This document shows, piece after piece, positions 6,223-8,713 of a DNA stretch of 8,713 nucleotides. The notes beneath the pieces are model-generated. The model did not search any database. It was given only the letters and a program-made list of their open reading frames with translations, and was not told where the DNA came from. Origin of the DNA: Gorillibacterium sp. (GTDB lineage: Bacteria > Bacillota > Bacilli > Paenibacillales > NBRC-103111); NCBI GenBank assembly GCA_014380705.1, contig JACMJI010000167.1, positions 1-8,713 on the forward strand, read 5' to 3'. Positions within the stretch are counted from its first letter, which is position 1. The number at the start of each line of letters is the position of its first letter. The translations under genes were made by a program, and so were the position numbers.

Positions 6223-7167
6223 TTATAGCTGGATATGGCGGTTATATTCAGGCAGTCCACTCTTCCAGGACATGTTATGAATCGGCTGTAATATATCAAG
6301 AACTTCACTTAACAATTCCTGATCGATGGGCTTATCTAACCATTTGGCGTTTTTCGCGATATTATCGGGATTTGCTGTACTGACAAGCGTTGTCGGAATC
6401 CGTTCGTCTTGGACCGAATATTGAACGGCAAGCTTCGCAAGATCCTTGCCACGCTCTGCACAGTGGTCAGCCGCACGCTTGCAGATTAGCCTCATCTGAT
6501 CGGTAGCAGGGTGCCACTCTGGAAGCGGCTTGCCGTTTAAGAGTCCCATCGACAGTGGCGATGCATTGACTAGAGAAACGCCCTTCTGCTTTAAATAGGA
6601 AAGCATGTCGAGTAGTGATGTATCATTTAATGAATAATGGCAGTATGAGAGGATGGCGTCTACATGTGCGTTATCTAGAATATGGGTAAACGTATCTAAG
6701 GGTAATCCACTGATACCCGAAAACCGAATTTTTCCCTCTTGCTTTAAGGCTTGAAGCGTTGGAATGGCTTCCTCGAAAATAATATCAGAAGATACAAATT
6801 CGATATCATGCAGAAAAAGCAAATCCACATAGTCGACACCTAGCCGCAGCAAACTCTCATCAAGTGAAGAACGAATACGCGATGCAGAAAAATCAAATTG
6901 ATTTTCTCCATAACGACCTGCTTTGGTTGACAAAAGATAACGATCTCTAGGAACCGTTCTCAAAGCTTGGCCGAGTAACGTTTCCGCCTTTGTTAATCCA
7001 TAGTAGGGAGATACGTCGATATAATTGATACCGAGGTCAAGCGCCGCATGAACGGTTCTAATTCCTTCCTCTTCATTTACAGCGCGAAATACCGAGCCGA
7101 GCGATGATGCCCCATAACTTAAAGCGGAGACTTGAAGACCTGTGGAACCCAATGTGCGGTATTGCAT
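6223..7167 (-). CDS. Aldo/keto reductase, L-galactose/L-fucose dehydrogenase-like
   Basis: Cytoplasmic aldo/keto reductase of 314 residues with the complete catalytic tetrad D51, Y56, K82 and H120. Many segments closely resemble plant L-galactose dehydrogenase as I remember it: 'ALSYGASSLGSVF', 'DVSPYYG', 'TKAGRY', 'LHDIEF', 'LSYCHYSLNDTSLLD', 'PEWHPA' and a C-terminal 'MSWKSG'. Such enzymes oxidise the anomeric carbon of L-galactose with NAD+ to the aldonolactone; bacterial relatives act on L-fucose (6-deoxy-L-galactose) or similar sugars. The gene lies between a lactonase and a zinc dehydrogenase, which supports an oxidative sugar route. AAAGGAGAG precedes the ATG by a 7-base spacer, and the gap to the upstream lactonase gene is 27 bases. 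The exact sugar cannot be set from sequence. Confidence 0.9.
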   Translation of the reverse strand: MQYRTLGSTGLQVSALSYGASSLGSVFRAVNEEEGIRTVHAALDLGINYIDVSPYYGLTKAETLLGQALRTVPRDRYLLSTKAGRYGENQFDFSASRIRSSLDESLLRLGVDYVDLLFLHDIEFVSSDIIFEEAIPTLQALKQEGKIRFSGISGLPLDTFTHILDNAHVDAILSYCHYSLNDTSLLDMLSYLKQKGVSLVNASPLSMGLLNGKPLPEWHPATDQMRLICKRAADHCAERGKDLAKLAVQYSVQDERIPTTLVSTANPDNIAKNAKWLDKPIDQELLSEVLDILQPIHNMSWKSGLPEYNRHIQL

Positions 7168-7194
7168 GAAATCTCTCCTTTAGGGATTTTTTAT

Positions 7195-8052
7195 TTAACC
7201 CATCAATCGATAAAATACAGCAGCATTACCGCCATAAAACAGCGCCTTCTGTTCTTCGGATGATAGATATGCTGCGGCCACATCCGCTAAGCCGATAACC
7301 TCATCATAGCTGGCCGCCAGCAGGCATACCGGCCAGTCACTGCCAAATAGAATACGCTTTGGACCAAAACAGTCCAACACGTGTCGAATATAAGGAGTGA
7401 ATTGCTCTATTTTCCAACTGTCGTGATCGGCTTCTGTAACCATACCTGAGAGTTTACAATAGACATTGGGGTAGCTTGCGATTATCGCAATAAAGTCACT
7501 CCAAGGGGTAAACACCCCCGAAGCAATTTCTGGCTTGCCAATATGGTCGATCACCGCATGAAGATGGGGTACAGAATGAAGCAATGCAGCAACAGAGGCT
7601 AGCTGGTTGGCTTTCATCAACAGATCTACGGGTATATTGCGATCCGCTAAATCCCTAATCGCTTCAATGTATGGGGAATGGAGTATTATATCGCTGTCTT
7701 CCATGGACTGAATCATGACTCTTACCCCAACGAATTTGGGATGAGTGAGATAGCGAGCAAGTACAGTCGGATATTCGGGATCTTCCAGATCCAGCCAAGC
7801 AACAACACCGAGAATTCGATCATGGTGTGCAGCTAATTTTAGAATGAATTCGCTTTCAGCAACGGTAGCGGCGGCCTGCACGACAATGCTTCCGTTAAAT
7901 CGATGTTGATCTAGGTGGACCTCTAGAGTTTCAGGCAGAAAATCACGATACAATGTTGGTAGTTCGGGAGTAATCCAACCGTAATCGCCGCGCTCAACTT
8001 GCCAAAAATGCTGGTGAGAATCAATACGTATTGACGGACTCTGTATTGGCAA
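7195..8052 (-). CDS. Amidohydrolase-2 family lactonase, L-fuconolactonase-like
   Basis: Cytoplasmic TIM-barrel metal hydrolase of 285 residues when started at the TTG at 8052. Family motifs are clear: 'IDSHQHFW' with metal ligands H13 and H15, 'DHIGKP' (169-174) with H170, and 'FGSDWP' (236-241) with catalytic D239. The DYGWI segment after the first motif is typical of L-fuconolactonase/rhamnonolactonase-like COG3618 proteins. It probably opens the lactone produced by the neighbouring aldo/keto reductase to the free aldonate. The TTG start is chosen because GGGGAG lies 7 bases upstream. An upstream in-frame ATG at 8094 lies beyond the likely TGGTATAAT promoter box, and the ATG at 8082 lies inside it. 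It is the first gene of the operon, transcribed away from the AraC gene. Hydrolysis of other sugar lactones, or of 4-sulfomuconolactone-like compounds, is possible. Confidence 0.85.
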   Translation of the reverse strand: MPIQSPSIRIDSHQHFWQVERGDYGWITPELPTLYRDFLPETLEVHLDQHRFNGSIVVQAAATVAESEFILKLAAHHDRILGVVAWLDLEDPEYPTVLARYLTHPKFVGVRVMIQSMEDSDIILHSPYIEAIRDLADRNIPVDLLMKANQLASVAALLHSVPHLHAVIDHIGKPEIASGVFTPWSDFIAIIASYPNVYCKLSGMVTEADHDSWKIEQFTPYIRHVLDCFGPKRILFGSDWPVCLLAASYDEVIGLADVAAAYLSSEEQKALFYGGNAAVFYRLMG

Positions 8053-8080
8053 TGTTACTCTCCCCTTTCTGCTTAATCCC

Positions 8081-8089
8081 ATTATACCA
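8081..8089 (-). promoter_or_regulatory. Extended -10 promoter of the sugar-oxidation operon
   Basis: On the minus strand TGGTATAAT (8089-8081) is a perfect -10 hexamer with an extended TGn motif. No good -35 hexamer lies at the normal distance, as is usual for AraC-activated promoters. Transcription would start near 8074, leaving a leader of about 22 bases with a GGGGAG site before the TTG start. A second TATAAT (8108-8103) lies further upstream with weak support. Confidence 0.6.
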
Positions 8090-8117
8090 ATCATTATTTT
8101 AGATTATATGACCGTAA

Positions 8118-8144
8118 TTGATGAAAAGGTAACTTATTTTGATG
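8118..8144. promoter_or_regulatory. Direct repeat, candidate AraC-type operator
   Basis: TTGATG occurs at 8118-8123 and again at 8139-8144, exactly 21 bases apart, or two helical turns on the same face. AraC/XylS proteins commonly bind tandem half-sites with this spacing. The pair sits upstream of the sugar operon -10 box and between the divergent starts, so one bound dimer could activate the operon and control the regulator gene. The half-sites are short and AT-rich, so chance cannot be excluded. Confidence 0.4.
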
Positions 8145-8171
8145 TATGATAAAGAAGAGGTGATCGAGCTT

Positions 8172-8713
8172 ATGTACCCCATTCACAAAACATTCCCTGA
8201 CTCGGAGGGGGTTCCGTTTCATTTTGTTTACCGGGACACCAAATCCCCGCAAAACGAGCTTCCTGATCACTGGCATGACCGTAGCGAGATTGTTTTCGTT
8301 CAAAGCGGCGAAGGCATCTTCTTCATTAACGGCATGTTTCTATCCATGCGGCCGGGGGACGTCTTCCTGCTTCCTGCTGACACGATACACCGTGCTATAC
8401 CCGACAGTGTGAATCCCGTGACATCCTCGGTCCTATTCATAAGTCCGTCACTGCTTGCAGAACCGATACTGGGTGATACGTTTACCCTATCTATGGTATT
8501 TGATAGGGCGAGAACAACCCAAACCTACCGAATCCCGTTAGACGAACCATTGCGGTGTACAGTCCAAGCAGTTATTCATAACATTCAAGCTGAATTTGAC
8601 CATAAACAATCAGGGTATTACTTCTCCGTTAAACTGCATATTCAGCGTTTACTGCTAGACCTGTACCGAAGAGGGAGCCTGTCTCCTGATTATGAAACAG
8701 CCACGAATGGATC
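8172..8713 (+). CDS. AraC-family transcriptional regulator, 3' end outside the window
   Basis: Only the first 180 residues are visible; the frame is open at the window edge. They form the N-terminal cupin sensor domain of AraC-type regulators. 'DHWHDRSEIVFV' (H33, H35, E39) is the standard start of the beta-barrel, and 'RPGDVFLLPADTIH' (60-73) is the second cupin motif. A helical dimerisation stretch follows ('YYFSVKLHIQRLLLDL'). The pair of DNA-binding HTH motifs should lie beyond the edge and cannot be confirmed. The ATG at 8172 is 11 bases after AGAGG. An in-frame ATG at 8142 would add 10 residues but would place the candidate -10 box TATGAT (8145-8150) inside the gene. The gene is divergent from the sugar-oxidation operon across a 119-base promoter region and is its likely sugar-responsive regulator. 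Confidence 0.85.
   Translation, partial: MYPIHKTFPDSEGVPFHFVYRDTKSPQNELPDHWHDRSEIVFVQSGEGIFFINGMFLSMRPGDVFLLPADTIHRAIPDSVNPVTSSVLFISPSLLAEPILGDTFTLSMVFDRARTTQTYRIPLDEPLRCTVQAVIHNIQAEFDHKQSGYYFSVKLHIQRLLLDLYRRGSLSPDYETATNG

Noticed and set aside
8053..8094. N-terminal extension of the lactonase from the ATG at 8094
   Set aside because: The extension spans the TGGTATAAT promoter box and has no ribosome binding site, while TTG at 8052 has GGGGAG at ideal spacing.
8094..8303. Minus-strand open frame of 69 codons in the AraC region
   Set aside because: It is antisense to the AraC cupin domain and runs across the divergent promoter region; no support.

Overview
The window looks like chromosomal DNA from a low-to-mid GC Bacillota, most likely Paenibacillus or a close relative. 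This is inferred from strong GGAGG-type ribosome binding sites, TTG start codons placed behind good ribosome binding sites, short hairpin terminators with T-tracts, a duplicated FtsX-type permease paired with a LolD/MacB-type ATPase, and an AraC regulator of the cupin-plus-HTH kind. No phage, IS transposase, CRISPR array, rRNA or tRNA is visible.

Layout from left to right. (1) 1-3345, minus strand: a two-gene ABC transporter operon, with the ATPase (2635-3345) first, then an eight-segment permease (129-2621) and a hairpin terminator (59-91). (2) 3346-3523: a divergent promoter region with two separate inverted repeats. (3) 3524-4003, plus strand: a small ferritin-like diiron protein with its own terminator (4024-4050). 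(4) 4052-4217: a 166-bp imperfect palindrome with perfect 17-bp terminal inverted repeats, in the gap between two convergent genes; no gene explains it. (5) 4246-4950, minus strand: an Asp/Glu-racemase-family protein, whose promoter lies inside a 9-bp inverted repeat. (6) 5155-8052, minus strand: a three-gene sugar-oxidation operon ending in a hairpin terminator. (7) 8172-8713, plus strand: a divergent AraC-family regulator, cut off by the window end.

The most coherent system is the 5197-8713 locus. In transcription order it encodes an L-fuconolactonase-type amidohydrolase, an aldo/keto reductase that strongly resembles plant L-galactose dehydrogenase, and a zinc-dependent dehydrogenase resembling the L-galactonate 5-dehydrogenase family (LgoD/RspB-like). 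Together they suggest oxidative breakdown of L-galactose (or its 6-deoxy form, L-fucose): sugar to aldonolactone, lactone to aldonate, aldonate to a keto-aldonate (D-tagaturonate if the sugar is L-galactose). The divergent AraC protein is the probable sugar-responsive regulator. The assignments rest on motif recognition and memory of the families; the substrate is inference.

Several starts were revised using ribosome binding sites and promoter positions: the permease (TTG at 2621), the ferritin-like protein (ATG at 3524) and the lactonase (TTG at 8052).
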